Notes: a model not told the origin generated them from the sequence alone. 8,326 nt of DNA from Thiotrichaceae bacterium (GCA_024762625.1 JANTHA010000088.1:1-8326), one strand, 5' to 3'. Shown: positions 1-7,472, numbered from the stretch's first letter. Numbers and translations are program-made.

Positions 1-1
1 T

Positions 2-109
2 AGTGAATACGCCAAACAGAAGGATATTGAAGCGGCCATGGAAGAGAAGGCAATCGAGTTTGTCAAACAGGGAAGTGAAATTTATAAGCCAGACTACAAC
101 AAGGTTTAA
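2..109 (+). CDS. thiC: Phosphomethylpyrimidine synthase ThiC, C-terminal end only (partial)
   Basis: The open frame entering from the left edge gives 36 residues ending in TAA. They contain AMEEKAIEFVKQGSEIY, which matches the typical ThiC C-terminal tail (a charged helix, then a G-S/A-E-IY-like motif). ThiC is the cytosolic radical-SAM enzyme that turns aminoimidazole ribotide into hydroxymethylpyrimidine phosphate. Its cluster-binding CxxCxxxxC motif normally lies some 60 residues before the end, so it falls outside the window and cannot be checked. The identification therefore rests on the short tail plus position: it is 17 bases upstream of thiO and heads a thi gene cluster in the usual proteobacterial order. 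Its promoter, and any TPP riboswitch, would lie off the left edge. Confidence 0.85.
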   Translation, partial: SEYAKQKDIEAAMEEKAIEFVKQGSEIYKPDYNKV

Positions 110-126
110 AATTAACCCGTAAGAGC

Positions 127-1260
127 ATGAAAAATATAGCGATTATTGGCGCTGGGTTGCTGGGTCGTTTGCTGGCGTGGCGTCTTAATGAGCATTACCA
201 GTCAGATTGTCATATCACCTTGGTGGATCAGTTTGGGCGCGATCATTTTGGCACGGGGCTGGTGGCGGCGGCGATGGTTGCGCCTTATACCGAGGCAGTT
301 GGAACCGAAGCCATAACACAGGAAATCGGTGAGCGCTCGATGGATTTGTGGAACGACTGGCTACCTGGGTTGCAGACGGTTACGGGACATCACATCGCCT
401 TTCAACAGAATGGTACGCTGGTCGTTTCTCATCCGCAGGATGACCCGGTGTGGCGGCGTTTCCAGATCAAGGCGCAGGCGCTTGTTCCACCCGATAAAAT
501 GCAGCTACTGGATCAACAGGCGCTAGCCGATGCCGAGCCGCAGCTGGCGGGCTTTTTAAAAGCGCTTTATTTTGCCAGGGAGGGCGCAATCAGCAACCTC
601 GATTTGTACGCGGCGCTGGCGGATTATTTTAATCAGGCTGTCAATATCGACTGGATTGAAAATACCCCTGTTAATGAATTTTCAACGAATGGAAGAATTG
701 AGGGCTTTGATAACAGCTTCGATGTGGTTTTTGATTGCCGCGGTAATGGCGCAAAAGCCGATCTCAAAGGGTTTCGTTCGGTGCGCGGCGAGGTGGCACG
801 GGTTCATGCGCCAGAGGTTGATATCAAACATTGTGTGCGTTTGATGCATCCGCGTTTTCCCTTGTATATCGCGCCGCGCGCCAATCACGAATACATCATC
901 GGCGCGACCCAGATTGAAAGCGATGATGATTCGCCCGTGACGGTGCGCTCCGGCCTGGAGTTGTTGTCAGCCCTTTACAGTCTGCATCAGGGCTTTGGCG
1001 AGGCGCATATCATTGAATTGCTTAGCGCACTGCGACCCACCTTTATGAGCAACCAGCCGCGTATCGAGATTAACAACAAGTTGCTGCGCATCAATGGGCT
1101 TTACCGGCACGGTTATCTGTTTGCACCTGCGCTTGTCAGCGATGTGATCGCGCATCTGGATGGCGAGCAGGCGGCAGTGCATTTCCCACAGTTTATATTT
1201 TCCAGCGAAAGTGAACAGCATGATTCAGGTCAGCATCAACAACGAAAAGCAAACGCTTGA
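127..1260 (+). CDS. thiO: Glycine oxidase ThiO, FAD-dependent
   Basis: This 377-residue protein belongs to the DAO family of FAD amine oxidases. In thiamin synthesis ThiO oxidises glycine to dehydroglycine (iminoacetate), the C2-N unit ThiG uses to build the thiazole ring. The N-terminus has the dinucleotide fold: GxGxxG at G8-G10-G13 and an acidic D34 ending the second strand. Family-typical blocks follow: VVFDCRGNGA (200-209), RGEVARV (220-226), PLYIAPR (245-251), GATQIESDDD (259-268) and GLYRHGYLFAPAL (324-336) near the C-terminus. Length is normal. The start lies 17 bases after the thiC stop with only a weak AAGAG-like site, and the glycine-rich loop begins right after it, so no earlier start is needed. 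The last 41 bases overlap thiS, so the hydrophilic tail (about 358-377) is partly set by the thiS frame. Membership in the thi operon favours ThiO over other DAO oxidases. Confidence 0.93.
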   Translation: MKNIAIIGAGLLGRLLAWRLNEHYQSDCHITLVDQFGRDHFGTGLVAAAMVAPYTEAVGTEAITQEIGERSMDLWNDWLPGLQTVTGHHIAFQQNGTLVVSHPQDDPVWRRFQIKAQALVPPDKMQLLDQQALADAEPQLAGFLKALYFAREGAISNLDLYAALADYFNQAVNIDWIENTPVNEFSTNGRIEGFDNSFDVVFDCRGNGAKADLKGFRSVRGEVARVHAPEVDIKHCVRLMHPRFPLYIAPRANHEYIIGATQIESDDDSPVTVRSGLELLSALYSLHQGFGEAHIIELLSALRPTFMSNQPRIEINNKLLRINGLYRHGYLFAPALVSDVIAHLDGEQAAVHFPQFIFSSESEQHDSGQHQQRKANA

Positions 1261-1426
1261 GCCTGGCGCGACGGTGCAGGATGCGATCGAAGCCATTGGT
1301 CTCGCAGATCAATCCATGCTGGGCGTTGCGCTTAATATGACCTTTGTGCCTAAAGACAAATGGGAGAAAACCTGCTTGAATGATAATGATCAGCTGGACG
1401 TTTTGCGCCCGGTAAGCGGCGGATGA
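1220..1426 (+). CDS. thiS: Sulfur carrier protein ThiS
   Basis: This 68-residue protein is the ubiquitin-like sulfur carrier of thiazole synthesis. Its C-terminal glycine is adenylated and converted to a thiocarboxylate, usually by ThiF with a sulfur donor, and ThiG then takes the sulfur. It begins MIQVSINNEKQTLEPGATVQ and ends in VSGG, the diglycine tail required for activation; LDVLRPVSGG is typical of the family. The middle carries the usual ALNMTFVPKDKW segment. An in-frame start exists 60 bases further up, but the preferred ATG puts the first beta strand at residue 2 as in other ThiS proteins. That ATG lies inside thiO, 41 bases before the thiO stop, which suggests translational coupling. 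No thiF is visible in this window. Confidence 0.94.
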   Translation: MIQVSINNEKQTLEPGATVQDAIEAIGLADQSMLGVALNMTFVPKDKWEKTCLNDNDQLDVLRPVSGG

Positions 1427-1429
1427 GGT
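1425..1429 (+). promoter_or_regulatory. Ribosome binding site of thiG
   Basis: GAGGT lies six bases before the thiG ATG and overlaps the thiS stop codon. It is the best Shine-Dalgarno match in the thi cluster. ThiG may therefore be translated more independently than ThiS or ThiDE, which have weak sites. Confidence 0.75.
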
Positions 1430-1435
1430 AATACG

Positions 1436-2224
1436 ATGAGTAACATATGGACGGTTTACGGAACTGAATTAAAAAGCCGGTTTTTTATTGGCTCGGCGCT
1501 TTATCCTTCTCCTGAAATCATGCAGCGGGCGATCAGGGCTTCTGGCGCGGATGTGATTACACTGTCACTGCGTCGTCAGTCGCCTGCGAAAAAGGGTGGC
1601 GAACAGTTCTGGAATTATATCAAGGACCTGGGCTGTCATTTATTGCCTAATACTGCAGGTTGCCATAGTCCGCAGGAAGCCATCGCGATTGCGCAGATGT
1701 CGCGCGAAATTTTCCAGACCGACTGGATCAAGCTGGAAGTCATCGGCGATGATTATAATCTGCAGCCTGATCCATTCGGTCTGCTGGAAGCCGCTGAAGC
1801 GCTGATTAAAGATGGCTTCAAGGTGTTTCCCTATAGCACCGATGATCTGGTGCTTTGTCAGCGCCTGCAGGATCTGGGCTGTGAGGTGATCATGCCCTGG
1901 GGGTCGCCGATCGGCACCGGCAAGGGATTGATGAACCCCTTCGCGCTAAGCATGATCCGCGAGCGTCTGCCGGATGTAAAACTGCTAGTGGACGCTGGTA
2001 TCGGCAAACCCTCGGATGCCTGTCAGGCGATGGAGCTTGGTTATGATGGCGTGTTGCTTAATACCGCCGTGGCCGAAGCAGTCGATCCGGCTACGATGGC
2101 CGAAGCATTTTCCAATGCCATTCGCGCTGGGCGCATTGCCTATGAAAGCGGCATCATGCCGGCGCGCGAATCCGCCAAGCCCAGCACGCCTACAGTAGGC
2201 GCGCCGTTCTGGCATCAGAACTGA
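1436..2224 (+). CDS. thiG: Thiazole synthase ThiG
   Basis: This 262-residue TIM-barrel enzyme condenses 1-deoxyxylulose 5-phosphate, dehydroglycine (from ThiO) and the ThiS thiocarboxylate into the thiazole carboxylate phosphate. The Schiff-base lysine is K99 in [11 protein letters not shown]. Other family blocks are [15 protein letters not shown] (25-30 and just before), [29 protein letters not shown] for phosphate binding, [13 protein letters not shown], and [12 protein letters not shown]. The PFWHQN end is close to normal family length. It starts nine bases after thiS with a strong ribosome binding site. The adjacent glycine oxidase gene, not thiH, indicates the oxygen-dependent glycine route to dehydroglycine rather than the anaerobic tyrosine lyase route. 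This is a confident call; every expected motif is present. Confidence 0.96.
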   Translation: MSNIWTVYGTELKSRFFIGSALYPSPEIMQRAIRASGADVITLSLRRQSPAKKGGEQFWNYIKDLGCHLLPNTAGCHSPQEAIAIAQMSREIFQTDWIKLEVIGDDYNLQPDPFGLLEAAEALIKDGFKVFPYSTDDLVLCQRLQDLGCEVIMPWGSPIGTGKGLMNPFALSMIRERLPDVKLLVDAGIGKPSDACQAMELGYDGVLLNTAVAEAVDPATMAEAFSNAIRAGRIAYESGIMPARESAKPSTPTVGAPFWHQN

Positions 2225-2245
2225 TTCCCAAACGAATAGTTAACC

Positions 2246-3742
2246 ATGAATAAAGTCCTACTTATTGGCGGAACCGACCCAAGCGGCGCCGGTTTGCAGG
2301 TCGACTGGAAAGTAATAAACACCCTTGAGTTAATGTCCGCCAGTGTCGTGACTGCAGTGACTGCGCAGAACAGTAGCGCCGTACACAGCGATGGCGTATT
2401 GCCCTATGCGCAGATCAAGGCGCAGTTTGAATCAGTTGGCAATGAGCCTTTTGCAGCCATCAAGATCGGCATGCTGGGCAATGAGGGCGCTGTCAAGGCG
2501 CTGGCGCATTTTCTATCAAAACAGCCCGCAGATATTCCAGTGATTCTGGATCCGGTGCTGACGGCAAGCTCAGGCGGTAAATTACTCAATTATGCTGGAA
2601 AGCGTCAATTGCTTTCCAGGTTATTGCCGTATGTTACCCTGCTTACGCCCAATATCGACGAATTGTCCGATCTCACCGGGATGAGTATTAAATCGCTGCA
2701 CGATATCGAAACTGCCGCACAGCAATTAATCGCCAAAGGCGCAAAGGCGGTTCTGGTCAAGGGTGGGCATCAGCAAAGCGCCCAAAATCAATCCATCGAT
2801 ACCTTTGTCAGTCCTGCGAGCGCCTTTTATCTGGCGGGCCAGCGCTGGCCGAACGGCGCACAGGTCAGGGGAACCGGTTGTGTGCTGGCGACTGCTATCG
2901 CCTCCTTCATGGCGAAGGGCTACAGTCTGGTTGATGCGTTGGTTCAGGCCAGGGCGCTAGTCAGTCAGGGAATCAAGCATGCGCTTGAAGACAGCAATCA
3001 GCAACAGTTTGTTTTCCATTTTACCAAGGCTTATTCAGGCGATAATTTTACGCTGCAGCATCTCCCTGAATTGTTGCTAAAGGAACAGGAACTTGGTCTA
3101 AAACCGCTGCAATTTGCATCCTGCGAGAGCAAACGCCTGGGCGTTTATCCCGTGGTGGATTCAGTTGAGTGGATTAAAAAACTGGTTCCGCTTGGCGTTG
3201 AAACCATCCAGTTGCGCATTAAGGATAAAGCGGAGAATGAGGTTGAGCAAAGCATTCTTGAAGCGATTAAATTTTGTAAAGACTATCCAGTGCGTCTGTT
3301 CATCAATGATTACTGGCGTCTGGCGCTCAAACATAATGCCTATGGCGTTCATCTGGGGCAAGAAGATCTGTATGCGCTGAGTATGGATGACTTGCGGGCT
3401 ATCAGCGAGTCAGGTTGCCGTCTGGGTCTTTCTACGCATAGCTGGGCCGAGGTGGCGCGCGCCCATGCCATCAAACCCAGTTATCTTGCATTGGGACCGA
3501 TTTTCGCCACTACCAGCAAGGACATGCCCTGGATTCCACAGGGCGTTGATGCGGTTAAACACTGGGTTGGGTTACTGGGAGACGCCTATCCGCTGGTGGC
3601 CATTGGCGGTATTGATCTGGAGCGCGCCAGGGCGCTTAAACAAACCGGCGTTGGCTCGGTTGCGATGATTTCCGCGATAACTGATGCGGAGGATTATGAA
3701 GTTGCGACGCAGGAATTATTATCTTTATGGGAAAAATCCTGA
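2246..3742 (+). CDS. thiDE: Fused HMP/HMP-P kinase ThiD and thiamin-phosphate synthase ThiE
   Basis: This 498-residue fusion joins two consecutive thiamin steps. Residues 1 to about 255 are a ribokinase-fold ThiD, which phosphorylates hydroxymethylpyrimidine (phosphate) to the pyrophosphate: GGTDPSGAGLQVD (8-20), TAQN (39-42), LDPVL, LTPNIDEL, VLVKGGH, and RGTGC with the catalytic-loop C212. Residues about 298-498 are ThiE, which couples HMP-PP to thiazole phosphate with loss of pyrophosphate: QLRIKDK, LFINDYWRLA (351-360), YGVHLGQEDL, LGLSTHS, LGPIFATTSKDMPW, VAIGGI and GVGSVAMISAI. The ThiE half resembles the E. coli-type enzyme. The linker (about 256-297) looks like low-conservation helix. 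It starts 21 bases after thiG with no clear Shine-Dalgarno site. The ThiD loop has one glycine fewer than the usual SGGAG, and RGTGC replaces HGTGC (see findings). Fusion of ThiD to ThiE is known in proteobacteria. Confidence 0.93.
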   Translation: MNKVLLIGGTDPSGAGLQVDWKVINTLELMSASVVTAVTAQNSSAVHSDGVLPYAQIKAQFESVGNEPFAAIKIGMLGNEGAVKALAHFLSKQPADIPVILDPVLTASSGGKLLNYAGKRQLLSRLLPYVTLLTPNIDELSDLTGMSIKSLHDIETAAQQLIAKGAKAVLVKGGHQQSAQNQSIDTFVSPASAFYLAGQRWPNGAQVRGTGCVLATAIASFMAKGYSLVDALVQARALVSQGIKHALEDSNQQQFVFHFTKAYSGDNFTLQHLPELLLKEQELGLKPLQFASCESKRLGVYPVVDSVEWIKKLVPLGVETIQLRIKDKAENEVEQSILEAIKFCKDYPVRLFINDYWRLALKHNAYGVHLGQEDLYALSMDDLRAISESGCRLGLSTHSWAEVARAHAIKPSYLALGPIFATTSKDMPWIPQGVDAVKHWVGLLGDAYPLVAIGGIDLERARALKQTGVGSVAMISAITDAEDYEVATQELLSLWEKS

Positions 3743-3839
3743 TTGTAAAACGCTACGCATCGGAAGGAATATCGCAGACTTTCAAGAACGCTTGCAGATA
3801 AGAAAACCGCCAGGTTATGGTTTTTGCAAAAAATCAGTC
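3743..3839. other. Intergenic region between convergent thiDE and ppc
   Basis: Ninety-seven bases separate the two stop codons. The first two thirds show no recognisable site. The last third holds a weak hairpin and a T/A-rich palindrome, described separately. Confidence 0.8.
3802..3825. terminator. Weak candidate terminator shared by thiDE and ppc
   Basis: AAAACC (3803-3808) pairs with GGTTTT (3819-3824), with possible flanking G-U pairs on each side and a loop of about eight bases. The T-run is part of the 3' arm, so on either strand the hairpin is followed by only a short T-rich stretch. With two GC pairs the stem is weak. The case rests mainly on its position between converging genes. 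It could equally be chance in an A/T-rich gap. Confidence 0.3.
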
Positions 3840-6659
3840 TTAACCCGTATTGCGCATTCCCGCTGCAATCGCATTGATTGTAAGCAGCAGGCTTTCCAGC
3901 CAGGGCGAATCGTTTTCGCCACTGATGGCGAGGTGTTCGCGATGCCGGCGCAGCAGGGTAATCTGAATATGATTAAGCGGATCGAGATAAGGCTCGCGGC
4001 GTCTTAGCGAATACTGTAGCAACGGCGTTTCATCCATCAAGGCATCCAGTTTGGCGACGGACAATACTTCGCGTACCGTGCGGTAGTATTCATTGGCGAT
4101 CATCTGGTAGATTTGCATGGAGCGCTCGTGATCTTTCCAGAGACTGGCGTATTCTTTGGCGATGTCCATTTGCGCCTTGAAGAGCGCCATTTGCACATTA
4201 CTCAGCAAGGCGCGGAAGAACGGCCACTGCTGGTACATCTCGGCGAGTATTTTTTCGCCATCGGCTTGTTCCGTGCGAATAGCTTCGAGCGCGCTGCCGA
4301 TGCCAAACCAGGCGGGCAGAGTGTGGCGCGCCTGCGCCCAGCCAAATACCCAGGGGATGGCGCGGATTGAGCCTTTGGAGCGATCCGCCTTGCGATGCGA
4401 GGGCCTGGAGCCGATATTGAGCTGGCCGATTTCGGTGACTGGCGTGTTTTCATAAAAATAATCCAGAAAACCTGCGGTGTGATCGGTCAGTTCGCGATAA
4501 ACGTTTTCGCCTTCTCGCGCCAGTTTGTTCATGGCGTCATGATACGTCTTGCTGTATTGCCCCTGTTTTTTGACGATGGATTTGCTGGCTTTGAGCAGGC
4601 CGGTTACGCCGACGCCAAGTTCATAGGTAGCGGTTTCCGTGTTGCTGTATTTATTGGAAAGCACTTCGCCCTGTTCGGTGAATTTGATTTGACCCTGCAC
4701 GGTGTCGGGCGGCTGTGACAGAATAGCCTCGTGGGTAGGGCCGCCGCCGCGTCCGATAGTACCGCCGCGACCGTGGAACAATCGACATTTCACACCGTAT
4801 TTATCGGTTAGTTGAATAACCTGTTTTTGCGCATTATACAGGTTCCATTGTGACGCCAGTATGCCGCCATCCTTGCATGAGTCGGAATACCCCAGCATCA
4901 CTTCCTGTAAATTGCCGGATGCTTCCAGGAGCGACATGTAGGTCTGATTTTCAAATAGATTACTGAGCACTTTGACGATGTGTTGCAGGTCTTCAATGGT
5001 TTCAAATAGCGGCGAAATTTTGATATTGCAAAAGACTTTGCCATTTTTGTGTACGCTTAGCAGCCCGGCCAGACGCGCCAGAAACATCACTTCCATGACG
5101 TGGCTGGCGGTATGCGTCATTGAAATTACATAGGTGCCGAAAATTTCATCGCCAGTTTCCGCACGCATTTCGACCATGGCGTCAAATACTTCCAGTGTTT
5201 CGATGGCGCTGTCCGACAGCGATTCAGGGTTGGCTTTTGGCAGGTGTTCGCGACTGATAAATTCGGCCAGCAGCTTAATGCGGGCTGCTTCATCCAGTCC
5301 GGAATAATCTTCGTCGGGCGCAAATTGCCGGAATATTTCAGTTACCGCGTTGGTGTGTACGGTGGATTCCTGGCGAATATCCAGTTCATATAATGAAAAA
5401 CCGCAGGTTTCGGCAAGTCGAATCAGGTCTTTTAACTCACGTTTGGCGACATCCCCGTCATTGTGGCTAATTAATGAATCGCGAATCAGGTATAAGTCGT
5501 TTAAAAACTCGTCAACGCCATTATACGCGCTTTTCAATTTTGTGATGCTTTTACCATTAAGCAGGTGTTCTACAGATTTGAGCGTTTCTTTTATGCGAAA
5601 CAGCATAAAGTTTAATTTGCGGCGGTAAGGCTCAAATTTAAATAAATCCTTGCGCTTTCTGAAGGTTAGTTTACGGTACTTTTTTTCATCGCTTTTCAGA
5701 GATTCCAGGAAAGGTTTGCTGGGTGTGATGAATTCAAGGTCATGGGTCAGAATGCTGCGTAATTCTGTCACCCTGCGTTTATATTCGCGCAGCGCTTCCT
5801 GCATATGCAGACGAATCGCATTACGCGTGACTTTAGGCGTTACAAACGGATTGCCATCGCGGTCGCCGCCAATCCAGGAGCCGAACTTGAGTACGGTGGG
5901 GATGTTGATTGCGCCTTGTCCATAAACCTTGCGGGTGGCGCGTTCAAAAAAACGGTAAACAAGTGGAATGGAATCAAACAGGCTGGCGCGGAAATAATAC
6001 AGGCCATAACGCACTTCGTCTTCAACTGAAGGTTTTCTGTGGCGGACTTCGCTGGTGCGCCATAACAGCAGAATTTGCGCTTTCAGGTGGCGCATGATGC
6101 TGGCGCGTTCTTCCTCGGAGTGTTCTACTTTTTGCAGATCGTCAATGATCAGGAAGATACGGCGTTGCAGTTTCATCATGGTGCGGCGCCGCGCCTCAGT
6201 CGGGTGAGCAGTAAACACTGGCGTATAGCGCAATTCGTTAATGATTTTTTGAACTTCGTCAGCACTCAGGCCTTCTTCCTTGAGTTCGCTGAGGGTGCTT
6301 AAAAAAGAGCCTTTCCAGAGCTTGTTGTCTGCAGCGGTTTGATACAGTTTGCGTCGTCCGCGGTGCAGAAAGTCTTCTTCCACGATATTGGAGAGCACAT
6401 AGAAAATATTGAAAGAGCGCGTCACCTTGGCGAGCTGGTCGCTGTCCAGGCTCTCAATAAAAGCCATTAATTCCAGACGTTTTTTATCATCATCCTTATG
6501 GCGCAGGCTGATATAGCCCTTACGCAGGGTTTCGACGCTTTCAAGCAGCGCCTCGCCTTCCTGTTCGCGAATGACCTCTCCCAGCAAATTTCCGACGGTG
6601 CGGACTTGTTCCTGAAGGCTTTCTACGTTCATCGGGTCTTGGCGCGTAACAGAATTCAT
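3840..6659 (-). CDS. ppc: Phosphoenolpyruvate carboxylase
   Basis: This 939-residue cytosolic enzyme carboxylates phosphoenolpyruvate with bicarbonate to oxaloacetate, refilling the TCA cycle. Bacterial PEPC signatures occur in order: FTAHPTEARRRT with catalytic H152, GSWIGGDRDGNPFVT (260-274), LDIRQEST (426-433), VMLGYSDSCKDGG (587-599), the glycine-rich loop FHGRGGTIGRGGGP with H629, R631 and R637, SIRAIPWVFGWAQ, and the invariant C-terminal MRNTG. By analogy with E. coli, the aspartate-inhibition residues K828, R637 and N937 appear present, so feedback by aspartate is plausible. The protein is about 55 residues longer than E. coli PEPC; part lies at the N-terminus, and a very basic stretch occurs at 322-348. 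A second ATG at residue 10 is possible; neither start has a clear ribosome binding site. It has its own promoter and lies 55 bases downstream of the phosphatase gene. Confidence 0.97.
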   Translation of the reverse strand: MNSVTRQDPMNVESLQEQVRTVGNLLGEVIREQEGEALLESVETLRKGYISLRHKDDDKKRLELMAFIESLDSDQLAKVTRSFNIFYVLSNIVEEDFLHRGRRKLYQTAADNKLWKGSFLSTLSELKEEGLSADEVQKIINELRYTPVFTAHPTEARRRTMMKLQRRIFLIIDDLQKVEHSEEERASIMRHLKAQILLLWRTSEVRHRKPSVEDEVRYGLYYFRASLFDSIPLVYRFFERATRKVYGQGAINIPTVLKFGSWIGGDRDGNPFVTPKVTRNAIRLHMQEALREYKRRVTELRSILTHDLEFITPSKPFLESLKSDEKKYRKLTFRKRKDLFKFEPYRRKLNFMLFRIKETLKSVEHLLNGKSITKLKSAYNGVDEFLNDLYLIRDSLISHNDGDVAKRELKDLIRLAETCGFSLYELDIRQESTVHTNAVTEIFRQFAPDEDYSGLDEAARIKLLAEFISREHLPKANPESLSDSAIETLEVFDAMVEMRAETGDEIFGTYVISMTHTASHVMEVMFLARLAGLLSVHKNGKVFCNIKISPLFETIEDLQHIVKVLSNLFENQTYMSLLEASGNLQEVMLGYSDSCKDGGILASQWNLYNAQKQVIQLTDKYGVKCRLFHGRGGTIGRGGGPTHEAILSQPPDTVQGQIKFTEQGEVLSNKYSNTETATYELGVGVTGLLKASKSIVKKQGQYSKTYHDAMNKLAREGENVYRELTDHTAGFLDYFYENTPVTEIGQLNIGSRPSHRKADRSKGSIRAIPWVFGWAQARHTLPAWFGIGSALEAIRTEQADGEKILAEMYQQWPFFRALLSNVQMALFKAQMDIAKEYASLWKDHERSMQIYQMIANEYYRTVREVLSVAKLDALMDETPLLQYSLRRREPYLDPLNHIQITLLRRHREHLAISGENDSPWLESLLLTINAIAAGMRNTG

Positions 6660-6697
6660 AAAATAAGCGTGTAAATATGGATTTTAATGGGAGGCTG

Positions 6698-6726
6698 ATA
6701 ATAGAGTAACTGCGCTATGATCGCAA
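6698..6726 (-). promoter_or_regulatory. Sigma70-type promoter of ppc
   Basis: On the minus strand TTGCGA (6726-6721) is the -35 box, 4 of 6 matches. A 17-base spacer follows, then TATTAT (6703-6698) as the -10 box, 5 of 6 matches. The expected start of transcription near 6690 leaves a leader of about 30 bases before the ppc ATG. The -35 box lies inside the last codons of the phosphatase gene and its stop codon falls in the spacer, so ppc can be transcribed apart from its upstream neighbour. The box match and spacing are seen directly; activity is inferred. Confidence 0.6.
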
Positions 6727-7371
6727 TGAGAGTATTTCCCAGTCCCGCTGAAGGGCGATTTCCTCAAGTTTTTCATCAGGGTCAACGGCCACTGGCGTGT
6801 CGGCCATTTCCAGCAAGGGCAGATCATTGTGCGAATCGCTATAAAAAACGCTGTCCCGCATGGTTGCGTTTTGTTCTTCTAACCATTGTTTCAGACGGAT
6901 CACCTTGCCTTCCTTGAAGCAGGGCTCACCATCAATTTCGGTGGTAAATTTTCCATCAACAATTTTAGGTTCTGTCGCAATCAGGTGATCAACGCCAAAA
7001 GCTTCGGCGATGGGGCGCGTTATAAAACTATTGGTCGCTGTGATAATGAGCAATTCATCGCCCCGGCGGCGATGTTTGTCCAATAGCGCCCTGGACTTAT
7101 CGCCCATCAATGGAATGATTTTTTGCTGCATGAATTCCTTGTGCAGCGCATTCAGAGTCTGTCTGTCCTGGCTCGCCAGAAAAGCAAAAGAAAAGGCGCA
7201 GAATTCGACAATATCCAGCGTTCCCTGCTGGTATTCTTTATAAAATTTCTGATTGGCTCGTTCATAGGCTTTGGAGTCTACAAGATTCTTTTCGACCAGA
7301 AACTGGCCCCATTCATAGTCGCTATCGCCGCTAAGCAGGGTATTATCAAGGTCAAATAGAGCCAGGGGCAT
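6715..7371 (-). CDS. HAD-IB family phosphatase, SerB-like, probable histidinol-phosphatase
   Basis: This 218-residue protein has all four HAD phosphatase motifs: FDLDNTLL with nucleophile D7 and D9, IITATNS (T111) as motif II, the motif III lysine in KEGK (K156), and YSDSHNDLPLL with metal-binding D179 and D183. The helical cap between motifs I and II (about 16-90) places it in subfamily IB with phosphoserine phosphatase, but the ITATN motif differs from the SerB SGG type. The divergent arrangement with rppH matches PA0335-PA0336 of Pseudomonas aeruginosa, where, from memory, PA0335 was shown to be a histidinol-phosphate phosphatase. That makes the last-but-one step of histidine synthesis the best guess here. 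Substrate cannot be read from sequence, so no symbol is given. It lies upstream of ppc with 55 bases between and no terminator seen, so some readthrough into ppc is likely. Confidence 0.88.
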   Translation of the reverse strand: MPLALFDLDNTLLSGDSDYEWGQFLVEKNLVDSKAYERANQKFYKEYQQGTLDIVEFCAFSFAFLASQDRQTLNALHKEFMQQKIIPLMGDKSRALLDKHRRRGDELLIITATNSFITRPIAEAFGVDHLIATEPKIVDGKFTTEIDGEPCFKEGKVIRLKQWLEEQNATMRDSVFYSDSHNDLPLLEMADTPVAVDPDEKLEEIALQRDWEILSLRS

Positions 7372-7402
7372 TTGTAATTATCTCGGAATCTGGAAAACGC
7401 CT

Positions 7403-7408
7403 ATTGTA
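7403..7408 (-). promoter_or_regulatory. Candidate -10 box for the HAD phosphatase gene
   Basis: On the minus strand TACAAT matches the sigma70 -10 consensus at 5 of 6 positions and would give a leader of about 25 bases before the ATG at 7371. No good -35 box lies 16-18 bases upstream; the best match there is about 3 of 6. It is a weak call that rests mostly on position. Confidence 0.3.
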
Positions 7409-7468
7409 ACCGGTAATATTTGATGAATCATGCGCATTATGAAAGAATGTATTTAATTAAAGATTATT

Positions 7469-7472
7469 GGAG
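7469..7472 (+). promoter_or_regulatory. Ribosome binding site that fixes the rppH start
   Basis: GGAG lies six bases before the GTG at 7479. An upstream in-frame TTG at 7467 overlaps this site and has no Shine-Dalgarno of its own, so the site decides in favour of GTG. Confidence 0.8.

Noticed and set aside
1..126. A TPP riboswitch for the thi operon.
   Set aside because: This stretch is the coding end of thiC and a 17-base gap; no THI-box-like structure fits. The riboswitch, if any, would precede thiC outside the window.
1160..1219. A longer thiS with 20 extra N-terminal residues.
   Set aside because: The extra residues have no match to ThiS, whose fold begins at the MIQVSIN strand; they only reflect the open frame inside thiO.
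3684..4007. A + strand frame spanning the end of thiDE and the end of ppc.
   Set aside because: It overlaps two confident genes, has no recognisable protein pattern, and shows no ribosome binding site.
4113..4718. Long + strand open frames opposite ppc.
   Set aside because: They mirror a strongly conserved enzyme on the other strand and have low-complexity translations unlike known proteins; a long codon-biased gene gives such frames by chance.
7420..7448. rppH promoter TTGATG-17-AAGAAT.
   Set aside because: The -10 lacks the conserved first T of the consensus and the pair is no better than chance in A/T-rich sequence.
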